From contig NZ_RJVF01000011.1 in the NCBI RefSeq assembly GCF_003752175.1, positions 310,001 through 374,000 of the forward strand: a DNA stretch of 64,000 bases, written 5' to 3'. The stretch comes from Comamonas sp. BIGb0124. GTDB lineage: Bacteria > Pseudomonadota > Gammaproteobacteria > Burkholderiales > Burkholderiaceae_C. The position numbers and the translations under genes are program-made. Positions 17,691-26,976 of the stretch are shown piece after piece (position 1 is the first letter of the stretch; each line of letters begins with the position of its first letter). The notes beneath the pieces are model-generated. The model was given only the letters and a program-made list of their open reading frames with translations. It did no database searches and was not told the origin of the DNA.

Positions 17691-17900
17691 CGGCGGCAAA
17701 CGGGCACGTGGCGACCGGAGGGTCGGACAGCGATTTGAAACAGCGGCAGGCCGCAAGGGCCGTCTCGAGGTCTTCATTGTGCGCCCGCCGGCCACCCCCT
17801 GGACGTAGGACGGCCGTGGCATGCGGTGCGGGTGAGGACCTGCGCGCGGATTTCTTCGGTATGCTAGGCGGCAACCCAGTACAGCCCAAGGAGATCGCGC

Positions 17901-18977
17901 ATGAGTGCCCCCCATTCGCCGTTTGCCCGTCACGGCCAAGAAGGCGCTGCCCCCGCGGAAGGGGCGGGCGCGTCGCCCTTCGGTTTCGGCGCCCCGTGGT
18001 CGGGCTTCGGCCAGGGTTTCGATTTTTTCCAGCAGCTCACGCGGGGCGCAGCGCAGCAGGCGCCCCCCGGCATGCCGCCGCTGGCCTCGTGGCTGACGCC
18101 CACGCTGGATGCCGACGCGCTGGACAAGCGCATCGACGAACTCAAGACGGTGCAGTTCTGGCTGGAGCAGAACACGCGCGCCATCGTCGCCACCATCCAG
18201 GCCCTCGAGGTGCAGAAGCTGACCATCGAGTCGCTGCGCCGGATGAACATGAACATGGCCGACCTGGCCGAGAATCTGCGCGCGGCGGCCCAGCCCAAAC
18301 CGGCCCCCGCCTGGCCCGGCACCCGTGGCGATGCCGACGAAGCGGCGGCGGCCGAACCGTCTGCGGCCGCCCCGTCGTTCTTCGCCGACCGGCCGGCCCC
18401 CGAGACCGTGGCAGAACCGGAGGGCGATGCGGCCGCGCCGGACGCGGCCGCCACAGAAGCAGCGTCGGCATCGGCGCCGGGCGCCGATCCGCTGGCCTGG
18501 TGGAGCGCGCTGGGGCAGCAGTTCCAGGCGATTGCCCAGCAGGCGCTGCGGGGTGCGAGTGCCTCTGCGACGGCGGCGCCGGACGGTTCCGCGGAATCGG
18601 CCCCGGCGGCCGACGCGGAATCGACATCGACATCGGCCAGCCGGCCGAAGGCGGCCGGCGGCGCGGCCCCTCCGACTGCGCGGCGTCAGGCCGTCCCGAA
18701 AAAGGCGGCATCGGCCCAGAAGGCCGCCAAGCCGCGCGCATCCGCCAGCGGTGCGGGGGGCGCGACGACCCCGGCCCGGCCCCTGCCTGCCCAAGCGCCG
18801 GTCAGCGGATCCCGCGCCGCTGCAGGCCGCCGAAGTGCCGCTGCGTCTGCCGGCAAGGCTCCGCCCGGCACGCCCAGGCCCAAGTCCGCCTCCGGATCCG
18901 CGTCCAAGTCCCAGCCCAAGTCGAAGACCGCCGCCGCCAGCCGCCGCGGTGCGTCGCCCTTGCCATCCAAGTCATGA
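17901..18977 (+). CDS. phaM: PhaM-type polyhydroxyalkanoate granule regulator
   Basis: A 358-residue protein whose residues about 25-130 match PhaM: GFGQGFDFFQQL, then SWLTPTLDADALDKRIDELKTVQFWLEQNTRAIVATIQALEVQKLTIESL. PhaM links PHB granules to the nucleoid and activates the PHB synthase PhaC. The remaining two-thirds is Ala-, Ser- and Pro-rich and becomes Lys/Arg-rich at the C-terminus, as expected for DNA contact through a basic tail. AAGGAG at 17888-17893 supports the start. The stop overlaps the FIST gene start (ATGA). Confidence 0.88.
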   Translation: MSAPHSPFARHGQEGAAPAEGAGASPFGFGAPWSGFGQGFDFFQQLTRGAAQQAPPGMPPLASWLTPTLDADALDKRIDELKTVQFWLEQNTRAIVATIQALEVQKLTIESLRRMNMNMADLAENLRAAAQPKPAPAWPGTRGDADEAAAAEPSAAAPSFFADRPAPETVAEPEGDAAAPDAAATEAASASAPGADPLAWWSALGQQFQAIAQQALRGASASATAAPDGSAESAPAADAESTSTSASRPKAAGGAAPPTARRQAVPKKAASAQKAAKPRASASGAGGATTPARPLPAQAPVSGSRAAAGRRSAAASAGKAPPGTPRPKSASGSASKSQPKSKTAAASRRGASPLPSKS

Positions 18978-20317
18978 AGTTGTTTCCACACGCCCACGCC
19001 ACGCATCCCGACTGGCGCATGGCCTGCAGCCTGATCGTCGCGCAACTGCGTGCGCAGTCGGCCCTGCCCGACTACGCGTCCGCGCCGCCGCTGGGACTGC
19101 TTTATTTCACGGATCACTACGCCGAGCATGCGCAGGAGCTGCTCGATACCCTGTCGGCGGCGCTGCCGCACGTGTCGGACTGGGTCGGCAGCGCGGGCCT
19201 GGGCGTGATGGCCGGCGAGGCCGAGTACATGGACGAGCCGGCCCTGGCCGTCATGCTGTGCGATCTCGATGCTTCGCAGTACCGGGTGTTTTCGGGCATC
19301 TCGCCGCTGCCGCAGCAGTTTGCGGCCTCGACCATGCTGGTCCATGCCGACGCGCAGACGCCGGATCTGCAGGAGCTCGTGGCCGAACTGGCCGAGCGCA
19401 CCCGCGAACGCAGTCTGCACGGCGGACTGGTGGCCAGCCGGCGCCAGCCCTGGCAGGTCGCCTGGAGCAGCCATGGCCAGTTGCCGGATCTTCAGGTGGA
19501 CGGGCGCGGCATGATCGAAGGCGGCATCAGCGGCGTGGCGCTGGGCACCGAGGTGGTCTGGGCCGCCAAGCTGGCGCAGGGTTGCCACCCGATCGGGCCG
19601 CGGCGCCGCATCACCGCCGCCGAAGGGCAGGTGGTGACCGAGCTCGACGGCCAGCCCGCGCTGGCCATGCTGCTGCAGGACTCGCAACTGCCGCTCGACG
19701 CTTCGCTGCAGGCCCGGGCCGATCTGATGGCGCTGCTGCGCCGCACGCTCATCTGCCTGGAGCTCGGCGAGGGCGAAGTGGCGGCGAGCTGGTCCGAGGC
19801 CACATCGGCGAGCGGCATGACGGAAGTACCCGCGCTGGGTGTCGAGGAAGGCGGGCATCGTGTGCACGGCCCGATCGAGTCGCAGGCGCGGCCCATCATC
19901 GGTGTCGACCTGGCCCGCCAGGGGCTGGCGCTGGCCGGCGGCAACGGCGCCGTCCGGGTGGGCATGGAGATGACGTTCTGCCAGCGCGACCTGCGCACGG
20001 CCCGGCGCGACCTGGTGAGGGCCTGCACCGAGGTGCGCGAGATGCTGGAGCCGGCTTCGCTGTCGCACGACCAGATCCATGCCCGGCTCGACGACGAGGC
20101 GCGTTCGCTGGCGCCTGCAGGACGGGGCGTGGCCGGAGCGATCTATTTCAGCTGCGCCTCGCGCGGCGGCGCCTATTTCGGCGGACCGAACGCGGAACTG
20201 CAGATCGTTCGGCGTGCGCTGGGCCATGTGCCGCTGGTGGGCGTGTTCACGGCGGGCGAGGTCAGCGACCGGCTGCTGCACACCTATGCGGGTGTGCTGT
20301 TCGTTTTTCCGTCCTGA
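18974..20317 (+). CDS. FIST-domain sensory protein
   Basis: A 447-residue protein with FIST_N followed by FIST_C, a pair of domains thought to bind small ligands such as amino acids in signalling proteins. The C-terminal end, VAGAIYFSCASRGGAYFGGPNAELQIV followed by VPLVGVFTAGE, is the FIST_C signature. It has no membrane segment or attached output domain. Its ATG overlaps the phaM stop by 4 bp, so both proteins come from the same mRNA. The reading frame is open far upstream, but the coupling and the start of homology-like sequence favour 18974. Confidence 0.85.
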   Translation: MKLFPHAHATHPDWRMACSLIVAQLRAQSALPDYASAPPLGLLYFTDHYAEHAQELLDTLSAALPHVSDWVGSAGLGVMAGEAEYMDEPALAVMLCDLDASQYRVFSGISPLPQQFAASTMLVHADAQTPDLQELVAELAERTRERSLHGGLVASRRQPWQVAWSSHGQLPDLQVDGRGMIEGGISGVALGTEVVWAAKLAQGCHPIGPRRRITAAEGQVVTELDGQPALAMLLQDSQLPLDASLQARADLMALLRRTLICLELGEGEVAASWSEATSASGMTEVPALGVEEGGHRVHGPIESQARPIIGVDLARQGLALAGGNGAVRVGMEMTFCQRDLRTARRDLVRACTEVREMLEPASLSHDQIHARLDDEARSLAPAGRGVAGAIYFSCASRGGAYFGGPNAELQIVRRALGHVPLVGVFTAGEVSDRLLHTYAGVLFVFPS

Positions 20318-20387
20318 AGGCGGCGGCCCCGACCGGCCGCATCCGCCGCGTGGCGTTGCTCAGTCCCTGAAAACCGTGGACGAGGTG

Positions 20388-21266
20388 TCAGGCCGGCGCC
20401 AGCGCGCGGGCGGCAAAACGCGGCTCGGGCGCGGCGATCCGGTCTTGCGCGGCCACCAGCGGCAAATCGCGTGCGCCGGCGGCCGTGGCGTGCACCAGCG
20501 CATACAGCGTGGAGGTGGCCAGCTCCAGGGCCTGCGGCAGTGCCCGGCCGCTGAGCAGCCGGCCCAGCAGCGTGGCCGAGAACACATCGCCCATGCCGTT
20601 GGGCAGCGGGTGCAGGTCGAGCCTGGGCGTGGTGACCAGCCAGGCCCCTTCGCCGTTGACGGCCAGCGTGCCCAGGGCATCGGCGGCGATGTCGGGCGTG
20701 GCCAGACTGGTGACGACCACGGTGTCGGGCCCGCGTCCGCGCAGCAGGCGCGCGGTCCGCACGGCTTCCGCGACGCTGGCCGGCTTGCTGCCGGTCAGCA
20801 GTTCGAACTCGAACTGGTTGGGCGTGATGATGTTGGCATTGGGCATGGCCTGGTCGCGCAGGAAATCCGGAATCGCCGGGTTCACGAAGACACCGCGCCC
20901 CACGTCGCCCATCACGGGGTCGCACAGGTAACGCACGGCCGGGTTCTCGCGGCGGATTTCGCCCACGGCATCGAGGATGACGGCGCCGGTTCCTGCATCG
21001 CCCAGGTAACCCGACAGCACGGCCGAGACCCGCTGCAGCACGCCGCGCTCGCGCAGCCCGGCGATGATCTCGCGGATGTGGTCGGCCCCGAAAACCTGTC
21101 CCCTGAACTGGCCGTAGCCGGTGTGGTTGGAGAACTGCACGGTGTGCACGGGCAGCACCTCGAAGCCCAGCCGCTGGAGGGGGAACACCGCGGCCGCATT
21201 GCCGACATGGCCCCACGCGACATGGGATTGGATGGACAGGATGAGAGGCGGGGTTTCGAGTGTCAT
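20388..21266 (-). CDS. pdxY: Pyridoxal kinase PdxY
   Basis: A 292-residue kinase of the vitamin B6 salvage pathway (E. coli PdxY has 287). The opening ILSIQSHVAWGHVGNAAAVFPLQRLGFEV, the NHTGYG loop, CDPVMGD, the anion-hole LPNGMGDVFSATLLG and TPNQFEFELLTG all match. It phosphorylates pyridoxal using ATP in the cytoplasm. It is separated by 102 bp from the catabolic operon on the same strand and is probably its own unit, though read-through is possible. Confidence 0.93.
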   Translation of the reverse strand: MTLETPPLILSIQSHVAWGHVGNAAAVFPLQRLGFEVLPVHTVQFSNHTGYGQFRGQVFGADHIREIIAGLRERGVLQRVSAVLSGYLGDAGTGAVILDAVGEIRRENPAVRYLCDPVMGDVGRGVFVNPAIPDFLRDQAMPNANIITPNQFEFELLTGSKPASVAEAVRTARLLRGRGPDTVVVTSLATPDIAADALGTLAVNGEGAWLVTTPRLDLHPLPNGMGDVFSATLLGRLLSGRALPQALELATSTLYALVHATAAGARDLPLVAAQDRIAAPEPRFAARALAPA

Positions 21267-21368
21267 GGCCGTTCGCGCGAATAGGGTGGCCGGGGCGTGA
21301 GCCCGGTGAGGCTGTGATTATTCGGCATTTGGCGGCCGGGCGGGGCCGGTATCCCTCCCGGCGTGGCT

Positions 21369-21833
21369 TCAGGCCTGGCGCAGGGGCAGGTAGGCGGTGG
21401 CTTCGATCTCGATCAGCACCTCGTCGCCGGGCATGAAACGCGAGACCTCGACCACCGTGCTGACGGGCGGCTCGCCGGGATAGAACAGCCCGCGCACGCG
21501 GTTGTAGGGCGCGTAGTGGGGCAGTTCGCGGAAGTACTGCACGAGCTTGAACACGTCCTGCATGGTGCCGCCGTACTCGCCGACGAGCTGCCGGATGCGT
21601 TCGAGCACGAACCAGCTCTGCGCCACGATCGGCGACTCGAAGATGTCGACGGTCATCTGTCCGGTGCAGTAGCCCAGCGTCTGCAACTGCGCGCGGGCTT
21701 CGGTCGGGATGTCCTCGAAGCTGCGCACCACCTGGCGCCGGGCCGGGTCGACCGCGACCACGCCGCTCATGAAGACGAAATCGCCGACGCGTTTGGCGGC
21801 CGCGTAGTTGGCCATCGGTTTGCCCATGCTCAT
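21369..21833 (-). CDS. Rid-family (YjgF/YER057c/UK114) protein
   Basis: A 154-residue protein of the Rid superfamily, with VGDFVFMSGVVAVDP, the QAxV-like central helix and the C-terminal VVEVSRFMPGDEVLIEIEATAY. RidA deaminates reactive enamines/imines using a conserved Arg just before the VEV strand. Here that stretch reads PPVSTVVEV, so the Arg is absent and this is probably a non-RidA subgroup with another role. The start overlaps the stop of the FAD oxidase gene by 4 bp. It is the last gene of the catabolic operon. Confidence 0.85.
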   Translation of the reverse strand: MSMGKPMANYAAAKRVGDFVFMSGVVAVDPARRQVVRSFEDIPTEARAQLQTLGYCTGQMTVDIFESPIVAQSWFVLERIRQLVGEYGGTMQDVFKLVQYFRELPHYAPYNRVRGLFYPGEPPVSTVVEVSRFMPGDEVLIEIEATAYLPLRQA

Positions 21834-23203
21834 GCGGTTTGCTCCTGAGGGCCCAGCGCGGGCCAGGCGCGCATCTTGCCGGGGTTGAGCAGGCCATGCG
21901 GATCGAGCCGGCGCTTCATCTCCAGCAGCTCGGGGGCCAGGTCGCCGCCCTGCTTGCCTTCCTCGATGATGAAGGTGTGGGGGTTGTTGACCCGCACCTG
22001 CTCGGCCCGGTGCTGCGCGATGATCTCGGCCAGCCGCTCTTCGGTCGTGAAGCGCACCAGGGGCAGCGCGGTGCAGGTGAGGTGGCCGTCGACGTTGCGG
22101 ATGAACTCGACGTGCATCAGCACTTCGCCTTCGAACATAGCCTTGAGCCTGAGCACCTGTTCGATGTGCTTGCCCGGGATGAAGGCGGTCTGCAGATAGG
22201 TCAGGCCCTTGTCGACCTTCAGGGCGTGCAGGGTGGTGTGGTTCCAGGCGTATTCGATGAGGGTGTGGCCGCCCGCCTGGGCTTCGGCATGGCTCTGGCG
22301 ATAGCTGATCGCGCCGCCGTGGGCCGCCGCCAGGGCCTCGACGGTGGACTCGCCCGAGGCGGCGTGGACCAGCAGCACGGCGTGCCGATGGGCCGGCAGA
22401 TGGGCCTTCAGCGCGGTCAGGTAGGCGGGGATGGGGTCGGCCAGGACGGCGACTTCCTTCTTGACCAGGCCGGGGTTGCGCGCCACGGCGTCGGCAAAAC
22501 GCAGGGCCGCCTCGAAATCGTCGAACACGCCGATGCTTTCCAGCCATTCATGCGCCGGCGCCAGTGCCACTTCGATTTCCAGCACGATGCCGTTGGTTCC
22601 CCACATGTGATGCAGGCGCATGGCCTCCGCGCCCCGCAGTTCGATCACCTGGGGGTGCTCTTCGAGCGTCATCACCTTGGCGCCCAGGATGTTGCCGGGT
22701 GCCGCCAGCGGACCGTAGGTGATGGAGCCGGCGCCGCCGAAGCCGCCGGAGAACAGGCCGCCCAGCGTGGCGCTGCGGTAGGTCGAGGGCAGCCAGCGCA
22801 GTTCCTGGCCCGAGCCGTCCTGCAGCAGGCGGTTGAAGTCGCCCAGCCGGATGCCGGCCTGGGCGCGTGCGACACCGGGCCGCTGCCACAGCATGCCGTT
22901 GAAGGCGCTCATGTCCATCACGATGCCGCCCTGCAGGGGCACGCTCTGGCCGTAGTTGCCGGTGCCCGCGCCGCGCAGCGTCAGGGGCAGGCGGTTGCGG
23001 GCGCAGAAGCTGGCGATCTGGCGCACGTCGTCCTCGGTGCGCGGGCGCACCACGCCGTCGGCGCACAGGCCCTGCAACTGGCGTTTGAGCACCGGGCTGA
23101 ACCAGAAGAAGTCCTGCGACAGGCGGGCCACTTTCAGGGCGTCGGTCACCCAGTCCAGGGTGGGCAACTGTTCGGCAAAAGAGGGAGAGGGGGATGAGGT
23201 CAT
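21830..23203 (-). CDS. FAD-linked oxidase (FAD_binding_4 type)
   Basis: A 457-residue flavoprotein of the PCMH/VAO fold. The FAD-binding part has PRTEDDVRQIASFCARNRLPLTLRGAGTGNYGQ near residues 57-90 and LPSTYRSATLGGLFSGGFGGAGSITYG near 140-165. The C-terminal LLEMKRRLDPHGLLNPGKM is typical of D-2-hydroxyacid and related FAD dehydrogenases. It is soluble and lacks iron-sulfur motifs. Its place in an operon with hydrolases and a transporter suggests it oxidises a pathway intermediate; the substrate is unknown. The ATG at 23203 is preferred over an upstream TTG. Confidence 0.87.
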   Translation of the reverse strand: MTSSPSPSFAEQLPTLDWVTDALKVARLSQDFFWFSPVLKRQLQGLCADGVVRPRTEDDVRQIASFCARNRLPLTLRGAGTGNYGQSVPLQGGIVMDMSAFNGMLWQRPGVARAQAGIRLGDFNRLLQDGSGQELRWLPSTYRSATLGGLFSGGFGGAGSITYGPLAAPGNILGAKVMTLEEHPQVIELRGAEAMRLHHMWGTNGIVLEIEVALAPAHEWLESIGVFDDFEAALRFADAVARNPGLVKKEVAVLADPIPAYLTALKAHLPAHRHAVLLVHAASGESTVEALAAAHGGAISYRQSHAEAQAGGHTLIEYAWNHTTLHALKVDKGLTYLQTAFIPGKHIEQVLRLKAMFEGEVLMHVEFIRNVDGHLTCTALPLVRFTTEERLAEIIAQHRAEQVRVNNPHTFIIEEGKQGGDLAPELLEMKRRLDPHGLLNPGKMRAWPALGPQEQTA

Positions 23204-23278
23204 GCGATGCAATCGAATACGTCGGGAAGAGGCGGCGTGTAAGGGCGGCGTGAAGGGACGGCGTGAAGGGGCCGTGCG

Positions 23279-24115
23279 TCAGTCCGGCGACGACTCGCTG
23301 CTGTGCCACGAGCCCAGTGCCAGCCGGCTCAGCCAGGCCATGGCGGCGAACAGGCCCACCCCGGCCACCGAGATCAGCAGCAGCGCGGCGAACATGCGCG
23401 GAATGTTGAGCTGGTAGCCGGCCATCAGGATCTGATAGGCCAGGCCGGTGGCCGAACCGCCCGTGCCGGCCACGAACTCGGCCACCACGGCGCCGATCAG
23501 CGCCAGGCCGCTCGAGATGCGCAGGCCGCCGAAGAAGTAGGGCAGCGCACTGGGGATGCGCAGGCGGACCAGCGTCTGCAGGCGCGTGGCGCGGTTGAGC
23601 CGGAAATAGCTCTGCAGATCGGCATCCACGCTGCGCAGGCCCAGCGTGGTGTTGGCGATGATGGGGAACAGGGCCACCAGCGTGGCGCACATCACCAGCG
23701 ACAGGGTCGGATCCTTGACCCAGATGATGATGAGCGGTGCGATGGCCACCACGGGCGTGACCTGCAGCAGCACGGCGTAGGGGAACAGGGCGGTCTCGAT
23801 CAGCCGGCTCTGCACGAACAGGAAGGAGATCAGCACGCCCAGCACGGTGGCCATGCCGAAGGACAGCAGCGTGATCTTGAGCGTGACCAGCAGGGCCGAG
23901 CTCAGCATGCCGGCATCGGTCCACAGGGTGGCCATGATCTGCAGCGGCGTGGGCAGCACGTAGGGCGGCAGCTCGAGGGCCACGACCAGCCACTGCCAGG
24001 CCGACAGCAGGACCAGCGCGACGGCCAGCGGCAGCAGCACGCGCTGCACCCGGCGGTCGTGCAGCAGGGGGGTCTTGAGGGCGCGGGCGTTGATCGGTGG
24101 GGTTGGCGTGCTCAT
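23279..24115 (-). CDS. ABC transporter permease (SsuC/TauC/ThiX class)
   Basis: A 278-residue membrane protein of the BPD_transp_1 family with about six hydrophobic segments. The coupling-loop region LRIPSALPYFFGGLRISSGLALIGAVVAEFV is the EAA-type block of importers for sulfonates, taurine and pyrimidine-like ligands. It overlaps the ATPase gene by 4 bp and works with the downstream-encoded NMT1-type binding protein's family. Ligand unknown from this chain alone. Confidence 0.92.
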   Translation of the reverse strand: MSTPTPPINARALKTPLLHDRRVQRVLLPLAVALVLLSAWQWLVVALELPPYVLPTPLQIMATLWTDAGMLSSALLVTLKITLLSFGMATVLGVLISFLFVQSRLIETALFPYAVLLQVTPVVAIAPLIIIWVKDPTLSLVMCATLVALFPIIANTTLGLRSVDADLQSYFRLNRATRLQTLVRLRIPSALPYFFGGLRISSGLALIGAVVAEFVAGTGGSATGLAYQILMAGYQLNIPRMFAALLLISVAGVGLFAAMAWLSRLALGSWHSSESSPD

Positions 24116-24915
24116 GCGGAAATCTCCTGGGCGCTGGCGCGCTGCAGCGCATCCTGCAGGCGCTTGGCGTAACGCGAGAACTCGGGCGAGACCATGAAGT
24201 CCGCGCCACGGGGGTAAGGGGCGTCGATGGCGATGTCCTCGACCACCCGGCCCGGACGGGGCGCCATGACCACCACACGCGACGACAGGAACACCGCCTC
24301 GTGGATGGAGTGGGTGACGAAGATCACGGTCAGCTTGCGGTCACGCCACAGCTCGAGCAGGTCGGCATCCAGCCGGTTGCGGGTGATCTCGTCGAGTGCA
24401 CCGAACGGCTCGTCCATGAGCAGCAGATGCGGCTGGACGACCAGGCCGCGGGCGATCGATACCCGCATCTGCATGCCGCCCGACAGGGCCCGCGGCAGGG
24501 CCTGCGCGAAGGCGTCCAGGCCCACCAGGCGCAGGGCATCGGCGACGCGGCGGTCGGCTTCGCCGCGCTCCACGCCCGCGAGATCCAGCGGCAGGCGCAC
24601 GTTGGTCTGCACGCTGGCCCAGGGCATCAGGGTGGGGGCCTGGAAGACGAAGGTGAAACGCTTGTCGGTCAACTGCTCGATGGGCTTGCGCCAGACATGG
24701 ATGCGGCCGTCGGTGGTGTCGAGCAGGCCGGCGACCATCTTGAGCAGCGTGCTCTTGCCGCAGCCCGACGGGCCGATCAGCGTGACGAATTCGCCTTCGC
24801 GGATGCGCAGGTCCACGGGCTGCAGCGCGACCGTGCCGTCGGGGTAGGTCTTCTGGGCGGAAAGGATCTCGACGGCCGGCGGGGCGGCGGCGAACGCATC
24901 GGGTCTATCGGTCAT
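24112..24915 (-). CDS. ABC transporter ATPase (SsuB/TauB/ThiZ class)
   Basis: A 267-residue ATPase. It has Walker A GPSGCGKST near residue 49, the Q-loop FQAPTLMPW, the signature LSGGMQMRVSIARGL, Walker B LLLMDEPFGALDE and the H-loop VTHSIHEA. These are the exact forms seen in nitrate/sulfonate/taurine-type importers. It energises the neighbouring permease. The end of the gene overlaps the permease start (ATGA). Confidence 0.93.
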   Translation of the reverse strand: MTDRPDAFAAAPPAVEILSAQKTYPDGTVALQPVDLRIREGEFVTLIGPSGCGKSTLLKMVAGLLDTTDGRIHVWRKPIEQLTDKRFTFVFQAPTLMPWASVQTNVRLPLDLAGVERGEADRRVADALRLVGLDAFAQALPRALSGGMQMRVSIARGLVVQPHLLLMDEPFGALDEITRNRLDADLLELWRDRKLTVIFVTHSIHEAVFLSSRVVVMAPRPGRVVEDIAIDAPYPRGADFMVSPEFSRYAKRLQDALQRASAQEISA

Positions 24916-24964
24916 GGGGCGATGTACGGTTCGGGGTCGGGCGGGTTGCGGCAATCGCGACGGA

Positions 24965-25978
24965 TCAGGGCAGGACCTTGATGTCCTTCATGACGTCGAG
25001 CCTGTAGGCCTCGGCCAGCTTGAGCTTGCCGTCCTCGATCATCTTGTTGCGCAGCAGGAACTCGTAGCTTTCCTGGGCCCGTTTCGGGTCGATGGCGCCG
25101 ATGCCGTGGGTGACGGCGTAGCCGCTGGTGACGATGCCCATTTCCTTGAGCTTGGCCACGCTGTAGACCAGTTGCTCGTCGGTCATGTTGGGGTTGTCCT
25201 TCTTGATCAGCGCATTGCCCGGCGCCGGATCGGCCAGGTAGCTCTTCCAGCCTTCCATGGTGCCGCGCACGAACGCCGAGACGGCCGCGCCGCGCTTGGC
25301 GATGGTCTGGTCCATGCACGAGATCGTGGCCGCATACGAGGGATAGCCGTGGTCGGCGAACAGGAAGGTGTTGGCCTTGACGCCGGCCTTCTGGATCGCA
25401 TACGGCTCGGACGTCAGGTAGCCCTGCTGCACCACTGTCTTGTCGGCCATGAAAGGCTGGATGTTGAAGGTGTAGGGACGGGTCTGCGAGTCGGTGAAGC
25501 CGTAGCGTTCCTTGAGCCAGGCCCAGTAGCCGCGCGTGGCGCTGGGCGAGATCAGGATGGTCTTGCCTTTCATGTCCTCGAACGACTTCACGTCTTCGTG
25601 GGCGATCAGCACCTGCGGGTCTTTCTGGAAGGTGCTGGCCACGGTGGCCACCGGCAGGCCGCCGGCGCGTGCCGTCATGATCTGCAGATCGCTGCTGCCC
25701 ATGATGCAGTCGGTCTGGCCGGCACCCATGAGCTGCAGGATGTTGACCTGCGGGCCGCCCATCTTGATGGTCACGTCGAGGCCCAGCTTCTTGTAGATGC
25801 CGGTGGCCACGGCCTGGTAGAAGCCGCCGTGCTCGGCCTGGGCATACCAGTTGGTCATGTAGGTGAACTTTTCTTCGGCCTGCGCGGGTGCATGCAGGGC
25901 GGCGAATGCGGCCAGCGCCAGGGCGCTGCAGCGGACCAGGGGGCGAAGGCGGAAAGTGGCGCGGGCGGGTGCGGACAT
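24965..25978 (-). CDS. NMT1/THI5-like ABC substrate-binding protein
   Basis: A 337-residue periplasmic protein with a Sec signal ending APAQA. The mature start FTYMTNWYAQAEHGGFYQAVATGIYKKLGLDVTIKMGGPQVN is the NMT1/THI5-like domain. Members bind hydroxymethylpyrimidine, other pyrimidines, riboflavin-like or sulfonate ligands. The W-Y-A-Q-A-E-H-G-G pattern matches the pyrimidine/thiamine-precursor branch rather than taurine binders. CGGAG just before the ATG at 25978 supports the start. With a cytosine-deaminase-like enzyme in the same operon, an N-heterocycle ligand is a reasonable inference. Confidence 0.88.
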   Translation of the reverse strand: MSAPARATFRLRPLVRCSALALAAFAALHAPAQAEEKFTYMTNWYAQAEHGGFYQAVATGIYKKLGLDVTIKMGGPQVNILQLMGAGQTDCIMGSSDLQIMTARAGGLPVATVASTFQKDPQVLIAHEDVKSFEDMKGKTILISPSATRGYWAWLKERYGFTDSQTRPYTFNIQPFMADKTVVQQGYLTSEPYAIQKAGVKANTFLFADHGYPSYAATISCMDQTIAKRGAAVSAFVRGTMEGWKSYLADPAPGNALIKKDNPNMTDEQLVYSVAKLKEMGIVTSGYAVTHGIGAIDPKRAQESYEFLLRNKMIEDGKLKLAEAYRLDVMKDIKVLP

Positions 25979-26060
25979 GGAGAACTCCGGATCGATGGAT
26001 AAGGGAGACGGACGACGACGAGAGGAAAAAAGGAAACGGGACGGCCGGGGAGCCGGCGCT

Positions 26061-26933
26061 TCAGGGGGTGGGAACGTGCTGTTCGGAGCCCTGGATGAAG
26101 CCGGTTTCGTTGCTGCGGCCCCAGGTGGCCTGCGGGCGTTCGGCCCATTGCAACTGGTAGAGCTCGGTGAGGGCCTGGACCCAGCTGTCGGCCAGGGTGT
26201 CGAGGATTTCCTCGCCCTGTTCGCGGGTGGCGGTGGTCGGGTCGCCGATGATGCCGGTGGGGCCGAAGTCGCGTGCCACCCAGGCACAGGCCGGGCGGCC
26301 GTCCGACGACAGCATCTTCGAGGGGAAGGCCGGCGGGAAGTTGGCGATTGCGCGTTCCATGTGCACGGTGTCGGGCGCCAGCGCCAGCATCAGCGCGGTT
26401 TCCGAATGGCCGGCATGCATGGCCAGTTTCTTTTCCTGCTCGCCGACCTGGCGGCTGGCGGCGCTCGGCAGCCGGCTCACGCCGAAAGGCACGATCACGA
26501 AATCGCCATGGCGCAGGCGCAGTTCGCGGGCGGCCATCTCCAGCACCTGCGGCTGTCCGCCGTGCCCGTTGGCCAGCAGCAGCTTGCGAAAGCCGCTGCG
26601 GTAGACCGACTCGCCGATCTCGACGAGGGTCGACAGCAGGGTGGTGCCGGTCAGCGTCATCGTGCCGGGGAAATGAAGATGTTCTTCCGACTTGCCGTAG
26701 GTGATGGGCGGCATGGCAAAGGCCCGCACGTCCGAAGGCAGGCGTTCGAGCGCCTTGCCGATCACGCCCGAGGCGATCACGCTGTCGACCGAGCACGGCA
26801 GGTGCGGGCCATGCTGTTCGATGGCGCCGCACGGCAGCACGACCACGGTGTTCTCGCGGTCCGGCAGCGCGTTGATGTCGGTCCAGCTCAGGTAGGGCAG
26901 GAAACGGTGCGGGGGAATGTAGCCGTGCAGCAT
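26061..26933 (-). CDS. Creatininase-family amidohydrolase
   Basis: A 290-residue metal-dependent amidase of the creatininase family. Metal-binding motifs are clear: CGAIEQHGPHLP near residue 35 with Glu and His, SVDSVIASG, NGHGGQPQVL near 122 and HAGHSETALML near 170. Family members open cyclic amides (creatinine) or hydrolyse formamides made in pyrimidine, flavin and deazaflavin metabolism. Within this operon it probably opens a ring or cleaves an amide made by the deaminase or oxidase. Start at the ATG at 26933; the ribosome site is weak. Confidence 0.88.
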   Translation of the reverse strand: MLHGYIPPHRFLPYLSWTDINALPDRENTVVVLPCGAIEQHGPHLPCSVDSVIASGVIGKALERLPSDVRAFAMPPITYGKSEEHLHFPGTMTLTGTTLLSTLVEIGESVYRSGFRKLLLANGHGGQPQVLEMAARELRLRHGDFVIVPFGVSRLPSAASRQVGEQEKKLAMHAGHSETALMLALAPDTVHMERAIANFPPAFPSKMLSSDGRPACAWVARDFGPTGIIGDPTTATREQGEEILDTLADSWVQALTELYQLQWAERPQATWGRSNETGFIQGSEQHVPTP

Positions 26934-26976
26934 GGTGAGGTCGTTGGGTTGCGGGTGTCGAACAAAAAGACGGGAA

